Positions 9,063-18,013 of a DNA stretch of 64,000 bases are shown in pieces. The notes under the pieces were generated by a model. The model had not been told where the DNA came from. It was given only the letters and a program-made list of their open reading frames with translations, and made no database searches. This stretch comes from Clostridium thailandense (GTDB taxonomy: Bacteria > Bacillota > Clostridia > Clostridiales > Clostridiaceae), in NCBI RefSeq assembly GCF_019207025.1, contig NZ_JAEEGC010000021.1, forward strand, positions 28,666 to 92,665, in the 5' to 3' direction. The translations under genes and the position numbers were made by a program. Numbering within the stretch: position 1 is the first letter of the stretch; the number at the start of each line of letters is the position of its first letter.

Positions 9063-10763
9063 ATGGAACTCAAAATTAAAGAGCTACCAAGCGTAGAAAA
9101 AGCCTTGAATTTTGATTTAGAAGAATATGCAACAATGTTATGGTCAACAAAGTATGGTTTGTGGAAATGGGATATTCTAAACAGTAAAATTTACTTCTCT
9201 GATAGATGTTTTGAAATGCTTGGATATAGCGAAAATAATATATATCCTTATATATCACATTTAATTTATAAAGATGATATTAAAGATTTTTCTGATAGCC
9301 TATGCTATCACATTAAAAATAAAATTGATATATTCCATTTCGAGGTCAGACTTGTAAAAATTGATGGAAGTTATATCTGGTCTTATATAGAAGGTAAGAT
9401 CTTATATGACAAATGCGGAAAAGCTTTAAAAATGCTTGGTTCAATCTCAAATATTACTCACCGAAAAAAATGGAAAGATAATCTTTATAAAATAGCTTTT
9501 TATGATACTCTCACTAAACTTCCTAATCTAAATAAACTTAAAAGTGATCTAGAAAAATTATGCCGAAGTAGTAATAGTTTCTCAGTAATAACCTTAAATA
9601 TTGATAATTTTAGGACTATAAATAATACTTTAGGTCATGATATAGGTGATAAATATCTAGAAAAGATATCTATGCTACTTCAAACCTTTTGTAGTAATAA
9701 TTGCTCAGTGTATAGACACTCTGGAGATGAATTTGTATTTATACTGAAAAATAAGGATGCAAGCCAAGTTGTAGAATCCTTTGCTAATCTAGTTCAAAAA
9801 ACATTGTCTAATAATACCTTCTACATTAAAGGTAATGAACTAAATATAACTACCACTATTGGTATAAGCATTTTTCCTGATCATACTTCAGTACCCTCCG
9901 AACTTCTTAGGTTTTCCAGTAGTGCTATGTATTATGCCAAAAACTTTGCTAAAAGTACTTATATAATATATAATGACACTATTTCTTTAATAGCTCTAAA
10001 AAAATCAAAACTCGAAAATAATTTAAGAGTAGCACTAAATAATAATGAATTTGAAGTTTATTATCAACCTCAAGTAAATATAAAAAATGGTAAATTAATA
10101 GGCATGGAAGCTCTTTTAAGATGGATCAAACCAGATGGAAGTACAATTATGCCTTCAGATTTTATCCCTATAGCAGAGGACACAGGACTTATAATATCAT
10201 TAGGTGAATTTGTACTTAAAGAAGCCTGCAGCCAAACCAAGTTATGGCACACAAAATATAGTATTCCACTAAAGATTTCTGTAAATATATCTGAAAAACA
10301 ACTGGAAAACAAAAATTTCGTATATATAGTCTCAGATATTTTGAAAGAAACTAAACTCGATCCAAAATATCTTGAATTAGAAATAACAGAAAGCTCTGCC
10401 ATCAAGGATTTTAATAATATTGTAGCACTCCTCAATAAACTTAAAGATATAAATGTAAAAATAGCTTTAGATGATTTTGGTACCGGATACTCCTCCCTCA
10501 GCTATTTGAAAGAGCTTCCTTTAAACACAATAAAGATTGATAAAAGCTTTATAGATAACATCGAATGCGATCAAAAGAAAAAGGCAATAATAAAATCTGT
10601 AATAATTCTATCTCATGATATAGATTTGAACATAATATGTGAAGGTGTAGAAACTGAAGACCAGTTAAAATTTTTAAAGAGCATTAACTGTGATGAAGTT
10701 CAGGGATTCTATTTTGGAAAACCCCTTTATGCTGAAGAATTCGAATGTAGGTTTTTGAAATAG
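9063..10763 (+). CDS. PAS-GGDEF-EAL cyclic-di-GMP signalling protein
   Basis: A 566-residue cytoplasmic protein; its ATG follows AAAGGAG. A PAS domain (about 25-140) is followed by a GGDEF domain (about 150-305) and an EAL domain (about 315-560). The GGDEF signature is SGDEF (about 219-223), so diguanylate cyclase activity is uncertain; such domains may be active or act as GTP sensors. The EAL domain keeps EALLRW, VNIS, the ITES Glu, DDFGTGYSS, IKID, EGVET and QGFYFGKP, so it should hydrolyse cyclic-di-GMP to pGpG. It is one of few plus-strand genes and stands alone. With the HD-GYP and PilZ proteins it suggests local control of motility or adhesion. Confidence 0.93.
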   Translation: MELKIKELPSVEKALNFDLEEYATMLWSTKYGLWKWDILNSKIYFSDRCFEMLGYSENNIYPYISHLIYKDDIKDFSDSLCYHIKNKIDIFHFEVRLVKIDGSYIWSYIEGKILYDKCGKALKMLGSISNITHRKKWKDNLYKIAFYDTLTKLPNLNKLKSDLEKLCRSSNSFSVITLNIDNFRTINNTLGHDIGDKYLEKISMLLQTFCSNNCSVYRHSGDEFVFILKNKDASQVVESFANLVQKTLSNNTFYIKGNELNITTTIGISIFPDHTSVPSELLRFSSSAMYYAKNFAKSTYIIYNDTISLIALKKSKLENNLRVALNNNEFEVYYQPQVNIKNGKLIGMEALLRWIKPDGSTIMPSDFIPIAEDTGLIISLGEFVLKEACSQTKLWHTKYSIPLKISVNISEKQLENKNFVYIVSDILKETKLDPKYLELEITESSAIKDFNNIVALLNKLKDINVKIALDDFGTGYSSLSYLKELPLNTIKIDKSFIDNIECDQKKKAIIKSVIILSHDIDLNIICEGVETEDQLKFLKSINCDEVQGFYFGKPLYAEEFECRFLK

Positions 10764-10812
10764 AGTTGTACCCCCGAAAGTAGGCTTATGCTGCATATAG
10801 AGTTGAACTGCC

Positions 10813-11039
10813 GAAACTTAGCTTACACTCCGGGATATGTTGCCAAACTTCGGCACTATAAAAACTTTTTGTCAGTCTAAAGTTCAGCATTTTGAAACTC
10901 TAAGAATCTTTGATAAACTCGTACCTCAAACATATCAAAACTTCTAAGACTTTCTAAAATGCTTCACTAAGACTGACTAAAAAGTTTTTATATGTGCTTT
11001 CAGTTTTGGCAACATATCCCTGCGTATAAGCTAAGTTTC
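10813..11039. repeat. 227-bp long inverted repeat, copy 1
   Basis: Two arms of about 100 bases, the left beginning GAAACTTAGCTTA and the right ending TAAGCTAAGTTTC, are near reverse complements around a central AAACTCGTACCTCAAACAT. It lies between convergent genes (the EAL protein and ssb). A partial extra arm, starting GAAAGTAGGCTTAT, lies at 10774-10795. Together they fill the 350-base gap; no gene is visible there. Same length as the copies at 14970 and 62516. Confidence 0.85.
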
Positions 11040-11113
11040 TAGTTTCATTTTACTTCATATCTGAGTACATATCTTCAAAAATAATAAAAGATAATGTTTA
11101 TTAGAATCGTAAA

Positions 11114-11449
11114 TTAAACTGCATCTTCCTTTTTGCTGCCTAAGAACTGGATTCCATCTGCTTCAACTTGGGTAATGTATTTTTTCGAACCATTTTCAGT
11201 GGTATAGCTTCTTGTAACTATTTTTCCGCTTACTCCAATAAGTTTTCCTTTAGTAAGATGAGGACTGATTTTGTCTGCATGATTACTCCAGTAGACAACT
11301 GAAATAAAGTCTGTATCTCTTTCACCATTTTTCTTAGGGAAACTTCTATTTACAGCAAGTGTAAATTTTGCTACACCTCTTGTACCATCATCAAGCTGTA
11401 CGAAATCTGCATCCTTTGTAATTCTTCCTATAAGTACTACTTTATTCAA
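11114..11449 (-). CDS. ssb: Single-stranded DNA-binding protein, short form
   Basis: OB-fold SSB of 111 residues starting MNKVVLIGRITKDAD, with the conserved FTLAVNR, DFISVVYW and GVSGKI segments. It ends soon after the OB fold and lacks the flexible linker and acidic DDDIPF-type tail through which housekeeping SSB recruits partners. In length it resembles Bacillus SsbB rather than replicative SsbA. The gene is not next to rpsF/rpsR, which usually flank the main ssb, so it is probably a secondary paralogue. The ATG follows AGGAGG. Confidence 0.92.
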   Translation of the reverse strand: MNKVVLIGRITKDADFVQLDDGTRGVAKFTLAVNRSFPKKNGERDTDFISVVYWSNHADKISPHLTKGKLIGVSGKIVTRSYTTENGSKKYITQVEADGIQFLGSKKEDAV

Positions 11450-11508
11450 TGTTCAAACCTCCTAATTAGTTTTCTACAATTATGTCCACATTATGAGATT
11501 TTAAACAT

Positions 11509-11874
11509 CTACTGAGGATTTCCGCATTTGTCGCAGTATTGAGCTTTTTTATCTATTAAGACACCACAAATTTTACATTCTTTTTTGTTTTTTAATTTAA
11601 GTATCTTCTTTTTAATTTTTCTCTTTTCTTCTTCCAATTCTTTAACTTCTTCACAGTATTTAACTATTTTTTCCGAGTCATATTCTTTGCTTTTATACAT
11701 TTTATATACTTTTTTACCTATTTCCATATATATATCATTTATCGCATTATTATAGGATGCCATTGTCAGTGATAGATCCGAATACTCTATCAATTCTTGT
11801 GACTTCTTAACTGCTTCATCAGCACCCTCTTTTAGAGAAAGTTTTATTAGTTTTAATTTATTACTCATTGACAT
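11509..11874 (-). CDS. Zinc-ribbon coiled-coil protein (121 aa)
   Basis: Small soluble protein of unknown role. The first 95 residues are charged and mostly helical, with a Lys/Glu coiled coil at about 70-95. The last 24 residues carry a zinc ribbon of two CxxC pairs (CKIC and CDKC), resembling the zinc-ribbon families often fused to membrane or envelope-stress proteins. The start ATG is two bases after the TAG of the superoxide-dismutase-like gene, so the two are cotranscribed and probably translationally coupled; a second in-frame ATG two codons on is equally possible. Confidence 0.75.
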   Translation of the reverse strand: MSMSNKLKLIKLSLKEGADEAVKKSQELIEYSDLSLTMASYNNAINDIYMEIGKKVYKMYKSKEYDSEKIVKYCEEVKELEEEKRKIKKKILKLKNKKECKICGVLIDKKAQYCDKCGNPQ

Positions 11875-11876
11875 AG

Positions 11877-12548
11877 CTAAATATCATCGCCTTTAAGAGC
11901 CCACACAGGGTATAAAGGAACATTTTTTAAATTTCTAGTACTATCCGCTGCTGCTTTGATCAGATTGTATTGTCTTAATCTTTGATTAACTACTTTCCAA
12001 TTTATATTTTTTATGAATATATCGATATATTTACTACGATCTGTTGCAAAATCTAAGAAATATGCATGTTCATAAACATCCATAACTAATAAAGGATACG
12101 AATTCCACACTGCTCCGACATCATGGGCGTCTGAACCAAAAACATGAAGTCTATTATCTAACGGATCTATAGCAAGGATAGCCCATCCCCTAACGGATAA
12201 ACCAACTTCTTTAAGGTATCCAAGAAAATCTTCAAAGCTGCCAAAATCTCTTTTTATTAATTTTACTATTTCCCCTGCCGGATTATTAAAATCTCCTGTC
12301 ATGTTTTGAAAATAAAGCTCGTGCAGCTTTACTCCATCAAGAGCATAAGTTTCCCCTAATTTTAAGCTTCTCATCTTACTATAAGTAGAATTACTGTTTG
12401 GAAAATCCTTTGCATTATTTGGAATGTTCCATATTTCATTCATTTTTGACACGTATCCCTCATATAACTTATAATGCTGCTGCAGTTGCTTTAATGTCAT
12501 CCCCTGTACTGATGAAAAATTATATTCTTTTGGTGTTAATTTAAACAC
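11877..12548 (-). CDS. Iron/manganese superoxide dismutase family protein
   Basis: A 223-residue protein of the Fe/Mn superoxide dismutase family, which converts superoxide to oxygen and peroxide. The four metal ligands are visible: His25 (QQHYKLY), His76 (KLHELYF), Asp157 and His161 (DVYEHAYFLDF). The usual second-sphere KHH segment after the first ligand is altered, and His142 sits where manganese enzymes carry Gln, as in some cambialistic and archaeal enzymes. The start is GTG with GGGAG nine bases upstream. Activity is likely but not certain given these changes. Confidence 0.85.
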   Translation of the reverse strand: MFKLTPKEYNFSSVQGMTLKQLQQHYKLYEGYVSKMNEIWNIPNNAKDFPNSNSTYSKMRSLKLGETYALDGVKLHELYFQNMTGDFNNPAGEIVKLIKRDFGSFEDFLGYLKEVGLSVRGWAILAIDPLDNRLHVFGSDAHDVGAVWNSYPLLVMDVYEHAYFLDFATDRSKYIDIFIKNINWKVVNQRLRQYNLIKAAADSTRNLKNVPLYPVWALKGDDI

Positions 12549-12619
12549 TTTTTATTTCTCCCAATAATATTAATTCACAATAATTATATTCTATAGCAAG
12601 TGAAAATGTACCAACATTT

Positions 12620-13001
12620 TATAGAGTTCCAGCATCGAAATTTAACTTATAAAAAATATTCATTGGTAATAGCTAACATAAGTTAAATATTTTTTAGAGG
12701 ACAGAAGACAATTGACATAGGACAGTTAAGGAGGATTTTTCTCCGCTGTACTACGAAAAATCTTTAATTTAAAAGAAGCTCCTGTCCTCTTGTTTCGCAG
12801 GACTACTTTCTGAGTATCTGAATAAGCGATGTTTTGCATTCGCAAAACAAGCCTAAAAAAATAAATTAGCTTTCTGACGTAAGGAAGAAAACTTACCTTC
12901 ACTGGCCTTTGTCAATTGTCCTCTAGAAATATGTTTTCATTTTCCAATTATTACCGATAATTCTCATAGTATAAGTTAAGTATCGGCCTTGAGTGTCTAT
13001 A
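12620..13001. repeat. Composite MITE-like element, copy B1, with outer hairpin ends
   Basis: Fills the 455-base gap; no gene is visible. The core (12697-12924) has terminal inverted repeats starting GAGGACAGAAGACAATTGAC and ending GTCAATTGTCCTC, an inner GGAGGATTTTTCTCC palindrome and a TTCTGACGTAAGGAAGAA segment. The core is the reverse of the copy at 50062-50297. It is preceded by a hairpin (ATTTAACTTAT at 12640 with ATAAGTTAAAT at 12678) and bounded by TATAGA-type ends like those at 2931 and 14953. Confidence 0.75.
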
Positions 13002-13004
13002 ACT

Positions 13005-14063
13005 CTACACTACACTTGTAATTACTAAATTTATACTTTTTACTAAATCTATTTCGTAAGGTTCTATGTCCTTCTTTTGCTCATCATATATAACTCTTAT
13101 TATAGGTCTATCTGGAAAATTTTCATTTTGCCTTACAACATATCCTTCCACTCCATTTGATAGCTTAACACAGCATCCTAATGGATAAACTGAAAAGGAC
13201 TTTCTGAATACTTTTACTATATTTTCATCAAAAATTGTACCACTACCTGCTAGTATTAATTCATAAGCATCATTAGGACTGAAGGCCTTCTTGTAGTCCT
13301 TACTATTAGTAATCGTATCATATACATCACTTATAGTAATTATACGTGCAAATTTTGATATAGCTTTTCCTTCCAAGCCATAAGGATATCCTCTGCCATC
13401 CATTCTCTCATGATGCTGCTGAACAGCTTTTATTATGTTATCTGAAATTCTTAAATTCTTTTTAATGAGCATAGCTCCAAGATAAGGATGTTCTTTGAAT
13501 CTTGCTAATTCCTCTGCATTTAGATTACCTTGTTTCTCAGCGATTTCTTTAGGAAGCTGAGTTTTTCCTATATCATGAAGTATAGCCGCCACTCCTAGTT
13601 CTTTTATAGAAAAACGATCCATTTTCATTGCATGTCCAATAAATGTGGCCATTATACATACATCTATACTATGTACATAAGTGAGATTACTACTTGTTTG
13701 AATATCATATAGACTTTTATTTATATCTGCATTTTCTTGAATGTAAGTTATTAATTCCTCAACAGTTTTTATGTAATCAGACATAGATTTCTTATCAGAA
13801 ATCATATTTGTATTCTTCATTATTCTAGACATATTTTCTAAAGTAGTTTGTTTTAATCTACTTATCTTTTCATCCTCTACCTGTACATCCTTCAGCCTTT
13901 CGTCCTCTACATAAACATAAAATATTCCCATATCTCTCATTTTTGTAATGTAGCTCTCTGTAAGCCTTGTACCTTCTCTTAACAAAATTCTTCCATCACC
14001 AGTAAATATATTCTTACCCAATAGTTCATTTCCATTTAATCTGTCTATAAATTCTAATTTCAT
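13005..14063 (-). CDS. HD-GYP domain cyclic-di-GMP phosphodiesterase
   Basis: A 352-residue cytoplasmic protein. A small N-terminal region (about 1-100, containing LREGTRLTESYITKM) precedes an HD-GYP domain with the metal-binding HD pair (ILHDIGKTQLP, about 163), HPYLGAM, HHERMDGRGYP (about 216-227) and FARIITISDVYDT. HD-GYP enzymes hydrolyse cyclic-di-GMP. A C-terminal 60-residue beta-rich tail (VKLSNGVEGYVV) follows. The ATG has GAGGTGA upstream. It is transcribed divergently from the TrkA-C protein gene across a 192-base gap. Confidence 0.92.
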   Translation of the reverse strand: MKLEFIDRLNGNELLGKNIFTGDGRILLREGTRLTESYITKMRDMGIFYVYVEDERLKDVQVEDEKISRLKQTTLENMSRIMKNTNMISDKKSMSDYIKTVEELITYIQENADINKSLYDIQTSSNLTYVHSIDVCIMATFIGHAMKMDRFSIKELGVAAILHDIGKTQLPKEIAEKQGNLNAEELARFKEHPYLGAMLIKKNLRISDNIIKAVQQHHERMDGRGYPYGLEGKAISKFARIITISDVYDTITNSKDYKKAFSPNDAYELILAGSGTIFDENIVKVFRKSFSVYPLGCCVKLSNGVEGYVVRQNENFPDRPIIRVIYDEQKKDIEPYEIDLVKSINLVITSVV

Positions 14064-14255
14064 AAGTTCACCTCACAAATTGTAATATCTATTTTTATCA
14101 TACAATATACGACAAGTATTTTCAAATGGTTTTAAAAACCGTTTTTAATTAAACAACAAAATATTTTAAATATACCTCCTTGTTATTTGGAAGGAATTAT
14201 AAGACAAAATGCCGAATAATTTAATCTATATATATCGGAAAGGCAGGTAAAAACT

Positions 14256-14936
14256 ATGCTAATATATTTTTTGTTATCTATAATACTTTTTTTATCTGTA
14301 ATAGAATTTATTACTGTTCTCTTCAAACTAACAGGTCTATCAGAGGAAAAAGCCCGATTCCAGGTAATATCCCTTCTAACAGGTGCAGGTTTTACAACAA
14401 AAGAAGCTGAACTTATTACCCAGCATCCTCTTCGTAGGAAACTAGCACAATTGCTTATGCTTTTGGGATATATAGGTTTTTTAACTGAAACCTCTTTTTT
14501 AGTAAATATAATTAAAAATTCTATGAATATACGTAATATATTTATATTAATATCATTTTTTATAATCATCTGGTTAGTTTCAAAAAATAGTCTATTATTA
14601 TCCTTTCTAGATCATATTATAGAAAAAATAGTTTTAAGAAAATATACACGAAAAAAATCTGTTGGAAAAATGTATAAATTGGTAAATAGAGCAAAAGGTT
14701 ATGGTATATATAACATAATAATCGATGACAATTCTCCTTTGGTAGGAATCTCTCTTATGAATTCTAATTTAAAACCTAACAATATGATAATTTTAAATAT
14801 AGATAAGGGTAATGAATTTATTGGTTTTCCTAGGCGTGATTATATATTAGAAAAGGGAGATAATATTTTAATATATGGAAAAATAGATCAAGTAATAAAA
14901 ACCTTTCATCTTAACCAAAAGACCAAAGACAAATAA
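14256..14936 (+). CDS. Membrane protein with TrkA-C (RCK_C) domain
   Basis: A 226-residue membrane protein: about three hydrophobic segments (1-25, 65-90, 93-115) separated by a short loop, then an RCK_C/TrkA-C domain (about 145-220, SPLVGISLMNS, GDNILIYG). RCK_C domains bind small ligands, including cyclic di-AMP in Firmicutes, and gate ion transporters. No NAD-binding TrkA-N domain or full channel pore is present, so it is not an ordinary Trk or Ktr subunit. Single plus-strand gene with a GGAAAGGCAGG ribosome site. Transport or regulatory role not established. Confidence 0.8.
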   Translation: MLIYFLLSIILFLSVIEFITVLFKLTGLSEEKARFQVISLLTGAGFTTKEAELITQHPLRRKLAQLLMLLGYIGFLTETSFLVNIIKNSMNIRNIFILISFFIIIWLVSKNSLLLSFLDHIIEKIVLRKYTRKKSVGKMYKLVNRAKGYGIYNIIIDDNSPLVGISLMNSNLKPNNMIILNIDKGNEFIGFPRRDYILEKGDNILIYGKIDQVIKTFHLNQKTKDK

Positions 14937-14952
14937 TATTGAGGGATGCCTA

Positions 14953-15213
14953 TATAGACATCCACGGACGAAAGTAGACTTACACTCCGGTATATGTTTC
15001 CAAGCTTCAGCACTATAAAAACTTTTTATCAATCTAAAACTTGGTATTTTGAAAATCTAAGAACATCTGATAAACTCGTACCTCAAACATATCAGAAGTC
15101 CTAAGATTTTCTAAAATACTTCGCTAAGATTGATTAAAAAGTTTTTATATGTGCCTTCAGCTTTGGAAACATATACCTGCGTATAAGTCTACTTTCTGGT
15201 GTGGATATCTATA
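14953..15213. repeat. 227-bp long inverted repeat, copy 2, with outer ends
   Basis: The core at 14970-15196 (GAAAGTAGACTTA to AAGTCTACTTTC) has two near-complementary arms around AAACTCGTACCTCAAACAT. Outer ends TATAGACATCCAC and GTGGATATCTATA extend the inverted repeat to 261 bases. It lies between convergent genes and could act as a two-way transcription barrier; on each strand a T-rich stretch is part of the stem. Confidence 0.85.
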
Positions 15214-15494
15214 GATAGTTAACTCTAGAACTGAACTTATCCAATTTGCTATATTTATTGAAAGAAGCAGTGTTTTTAACACATATAAAATACAAAAATG
15301 ACAAGTTGGTACTTGAATAGGTTAATCTTTAAAGTTAACGATCTATATATAGTCACTTATAACCAAGACTTAACTTGTAAAAAACATTTATTGCTAACAC
15401 AAGTTAAGTATTTTTTAGAGGACAGAGAGCAATGAAGGAAGAAAATTCATTTAAGACAATTTTGTCTGTAAACTCTACAATTGTAGCCTTTGTA
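15214..15494. repeat. Gene-free stretch with a partial MITE-like copy
   Basis: No coding sequence is visible. At 15368-15409 an ACTTAACTTGT/ACAAGTTAAGT hairpin is followed by TTTTTTAGAGGACAGAG, matching the left part of the element at 12620-12710; the remaining core is lost or diverged. The rest is AT-rich sequence without recognised signals. Confidence 0.5.
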
Positions 15495-17975
15495 TTATCC
15501 TTTAAGCCTAAATCCCGTCTTATATTCAAATTCTTCTCTTATGCTTTCTATTTTATCTTTCTCTAAGCTTTCAGCTTTAAGTTCTACACTTAACTCTGAT
15601 GCATTAAAAGATGGATTTTTCTTTAAATTTATACCCGTTTTTTTGCATAACATTGCAGCAAATCTTATTATTTCATTCTGATTTGAAGCTTCTGATATCT
15701 TCATACTCCACCCTGTTTTACTTACTAAGTCTTTAATCTTGCTTTTATACCTCTCTCCTATCATAGGTGATATAAAATAAAGTTCTATATATTTCCTATT
15801 ACCATTACTTTTTACACCTTTTTTATATGGCTTAAATTCCTCCTCTGCAAAACTTTCATCTATTAATTTTAAAGCTTGATTTTGTTCTATAGCATTATCT
15901 TCAGCTTCAATAATACTACTAAGATTTTTCTCTATATTTATTCCCGGATTTTGCAAAAAGAGATCCAATCCCGTTTTTTCCTTAAACTCTTCTAATTTTT
16001 GTTTTTCTACCAAAAACTCAGAATTCAATATTGCAATTACATTTTTATCTTCAAGCCTAAAGGATATTTTTTTAATATCTGCATCATATAAAAATTCTCT
16101 CATCAAATCTTCTACTGCATTTATATTTACCTTATTGCTTATTTCTACCTTCCAACCCGTATTTCCCTCAAACTTCTCACATACTTCATATATACTCTTA
16201 TCTATAACATAAGGAAAATCGAAACTTAAGGAAACCTTTTTTTCTTCATATATCAAACCAGCCTTTTTAAAAGCATACTGATAAAAATATTCGTTAACAA
16301 GCTCATTCAGCTCATTAGGCTTTAATTCTCTTTCCTTAGTGTCTTCCTCTACCTGCTCTGATGTTTTAGCCTTGAATAAAAATAGTCTTCTTAAATCTGT
16401 TTCAAAATAAACACACTTCATTATAAGTCTTTGTGTTTTCTCTATGTCTTCCTGTTTTATTTTATTGTTTCCACTCCATATGTATATCAAATCTTCTACA
16501 GTAAAAAGTCTTTGACTATAATTCTCTAGGACAAATCTCCACAGTACTTCTAAATTGGTTTCATTCAGTTCCTCAGAAGATTTTATAATATTGGGCATTT
16601 GCTTTTTCCACTGTTTTCTAGGATTTCTTATATTTATGTCGTAAGTTTCTCCACATTTAGGTGCATATATTTTTCCTCTAACCTCCGAAGATAGCTCACT
16701 GGCAAAACCTTCTATTATTTCTCCATCACCATGTACCAAAAATATATTATTAGGACTTAATAAATTTACAAGTGATTTTATCTCTCCCTTATCACCATGA
16801 GCAGAAAGACCAACCTTTTCTATTTTACATCTCACTGGAATGCTTCTTCCGTTTATCTCTAATATCCTCTCTTCACTATCTAAGAGATTCAATAGTTTCC
16901 TTCCTGGTGATTCTTCATCCTGATATCCAGTTATGACTATATATGCTCTCTCCATAGACGCCAACTTTTCAGCATAATATTGGCTTGGTCCTCCTGTAAT
17001 CATTCCAGAACTGGCTACTATTATACAGGCTTCTTTGTCTTCTGCTATTTTCTCCCTAAGTTCCTTTTTATCTACTGGAATTATATTATCATCATAAAAA
17101 GGTTCTACACCTTTTAATATCTTTTTAGCTAGAGAATTTCTCAAATACACAGGATTTAATTTATACACTCTGTTAATATCCTTAATCATACCGTCCACGT
17201 ATATATTAATTCCCTTTATTATCTTTTTATTAATAGCTTTTTTTAGAATAAGCAGAATTTCCTGCGCTCTCCCTAATGCAAAAGCAGGAATAAGCATTTT
17301 TCCTTTATTTATTTCACATTCCCGTACTAACTGTATAAGTCTCTCTTCTTCCACTTCCCTATTAGAATGAAGTCTATCTCCATAAGTGGTTTCAAAAATT
17401 GCCACATCTGGTCTCAATTTCGGTACCTTTAGACCCTCTACGGAACTTTGAGCAAATATTGAAAAATCTCCTGAATAAAATAGCGAGCCATCAGCTGTAG
17501 TAATATATACACAAGCAGCACCTGCTATATGACCAGCTATATAAAATGTTAGATTTATTCCTTCAAAAATAGGTAATTCAACCATGTAGTTTATTGTAAA
17601 AATCCTATTTAACATATTTTCTACATCCAATTCTGCATAAAGAGGTATCTCAGCTTCCCTGTTATTCATTATCTTTAAGCTATCATATAATAACACTTTC
17701 ATTAAATCCTTAGTCATATTGTTTGTGTATATTCTGGCATTAGGGTATTCTTTGCTTATTAATGGAAGAGAGCCTATATGATCCAGGTGAGCATGGCTTA
17801 TAATTATAGCATCAATGCCTCCACACTCCTGAATAGTTCTAAAGTCTGGCAGCGGGTCTTTTGATGCACTTTGTCTTATTCCGCAATCTAAAAGTATATT
17901 CTTATCACAAACTTTTACAAGTATACAACTTCCACCAACTTCATGAGCTCCTCCTAAAAATGAAACTTTCATCAT
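15495..17975 (-). CDS. Beta-CASP metallo-beta-lactamase RNA nuclease with long C-terminal extension
   Basis: An 826-residue protein. About 1-440 form a metallo-beta-lactamase/beta-CASP domain: HAHLDHIG (about 62-69), GHIAGA, YSGDFS, FETTYGDR, ALGRAQEIL, SSGMITGGP, GLSAHGD and LVHGDGE. Such enzymes are RNA endo- or exonucleases of the CPSF73/RNase J class. The C-terminal 380 residues are not part of the usual domain: a linker (about 470-560) is followed by two related segments (about 570-680 and 720-826), each with TGW followed by a short beta strand (EIS or KIS) and later TGL or TGF. These may be KH-like RNA-binding modules (inference). Apparently a single-gene unit. Confidence 0.9.
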   Translation of the reverse strand: MMKVSFLGGAHEVGGSCILVKVCDKNILLDCGIRQSASKDPLPDFRTIQECGGIDAIIISHAHLDHIGSLPLISKEYPNARIYTNNMTKDLMKVLLYDSLKIMNNREAEIPLYAELDVENMLNRIFTINYMVELPIFEGINLTFYIAGHIAGAACVYITTADGSLFYSGDFSIFAQSSVEGLKVPKLRPDVAIFETTYGDRLHSNREVEEERLIQLVRECEINKGKMLIPAFALGRAQEILLILKKAINKKIIKGINIYVDGMIKDINRVYKLNPVYLRNSLAKKILKGVEPFYDDNIIPVDKKELREKIAEDKEACIIVASSGMITGGPSQYYAEKLASMERAYIVITGYQDEESPGRKLLNLLDSEERILEINGRSIPVRCKIEKVGLSAHGDKGEIKSLVNLLSPNNIFLVHGDGEIIEGFASELSSEVRGKIYAPKCGETYDINIRNPRKQWKKQMPNIIKSSEELNETNLEVLWRFVLENYSQRLFTVEDLIYIWSGNNKIKQEDIEKTQRLIMKCVYFETDLRRLFLFKAKTSEQVEEDTKERELKPNELNELVNEYFYQYAFKKAGLIYEEKKVSLSFDFPYVIDKSIYEVCEKFEGNTGWKVEISNKVNINAVEDLMREFLYDADIKKISFRLEDKNVIAILNSEFLVEKQKLEEFKEKTGLDLFLQNPGINIEKNLSSIIEAEDNAIEQNQALKLIDESFAEEEFKPYKKGVKSNGNRKYIELYFISPMIGERYKSKIKDLVSKTGWSMKISEASNQNEIIRFAAMLCKKTGINLKKNPSFNASELSVELKAESLEKDKIESIREEFEYKTGFRLKG

Positions 17976-18013
17976 ATCACCAACCTTATGTCTTATATCG
18001 TAAGTAGTATTCC

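Noticed and set aside
12949..12958. CCGATAA at 12951 as a plus-strand sigma-D -10
   Set aside because: The sequence 15 bases upstream is TTTT rather than TAAA, and no plus-strand gene follows; it belongs to the repeat end.
14183..14569. A 128-codon frame on the minus strand
   Set aside because: It is antisense to the plus-strand TrkA-C gene, which has a better ribosome site, membrane segments and a recognisable domain.
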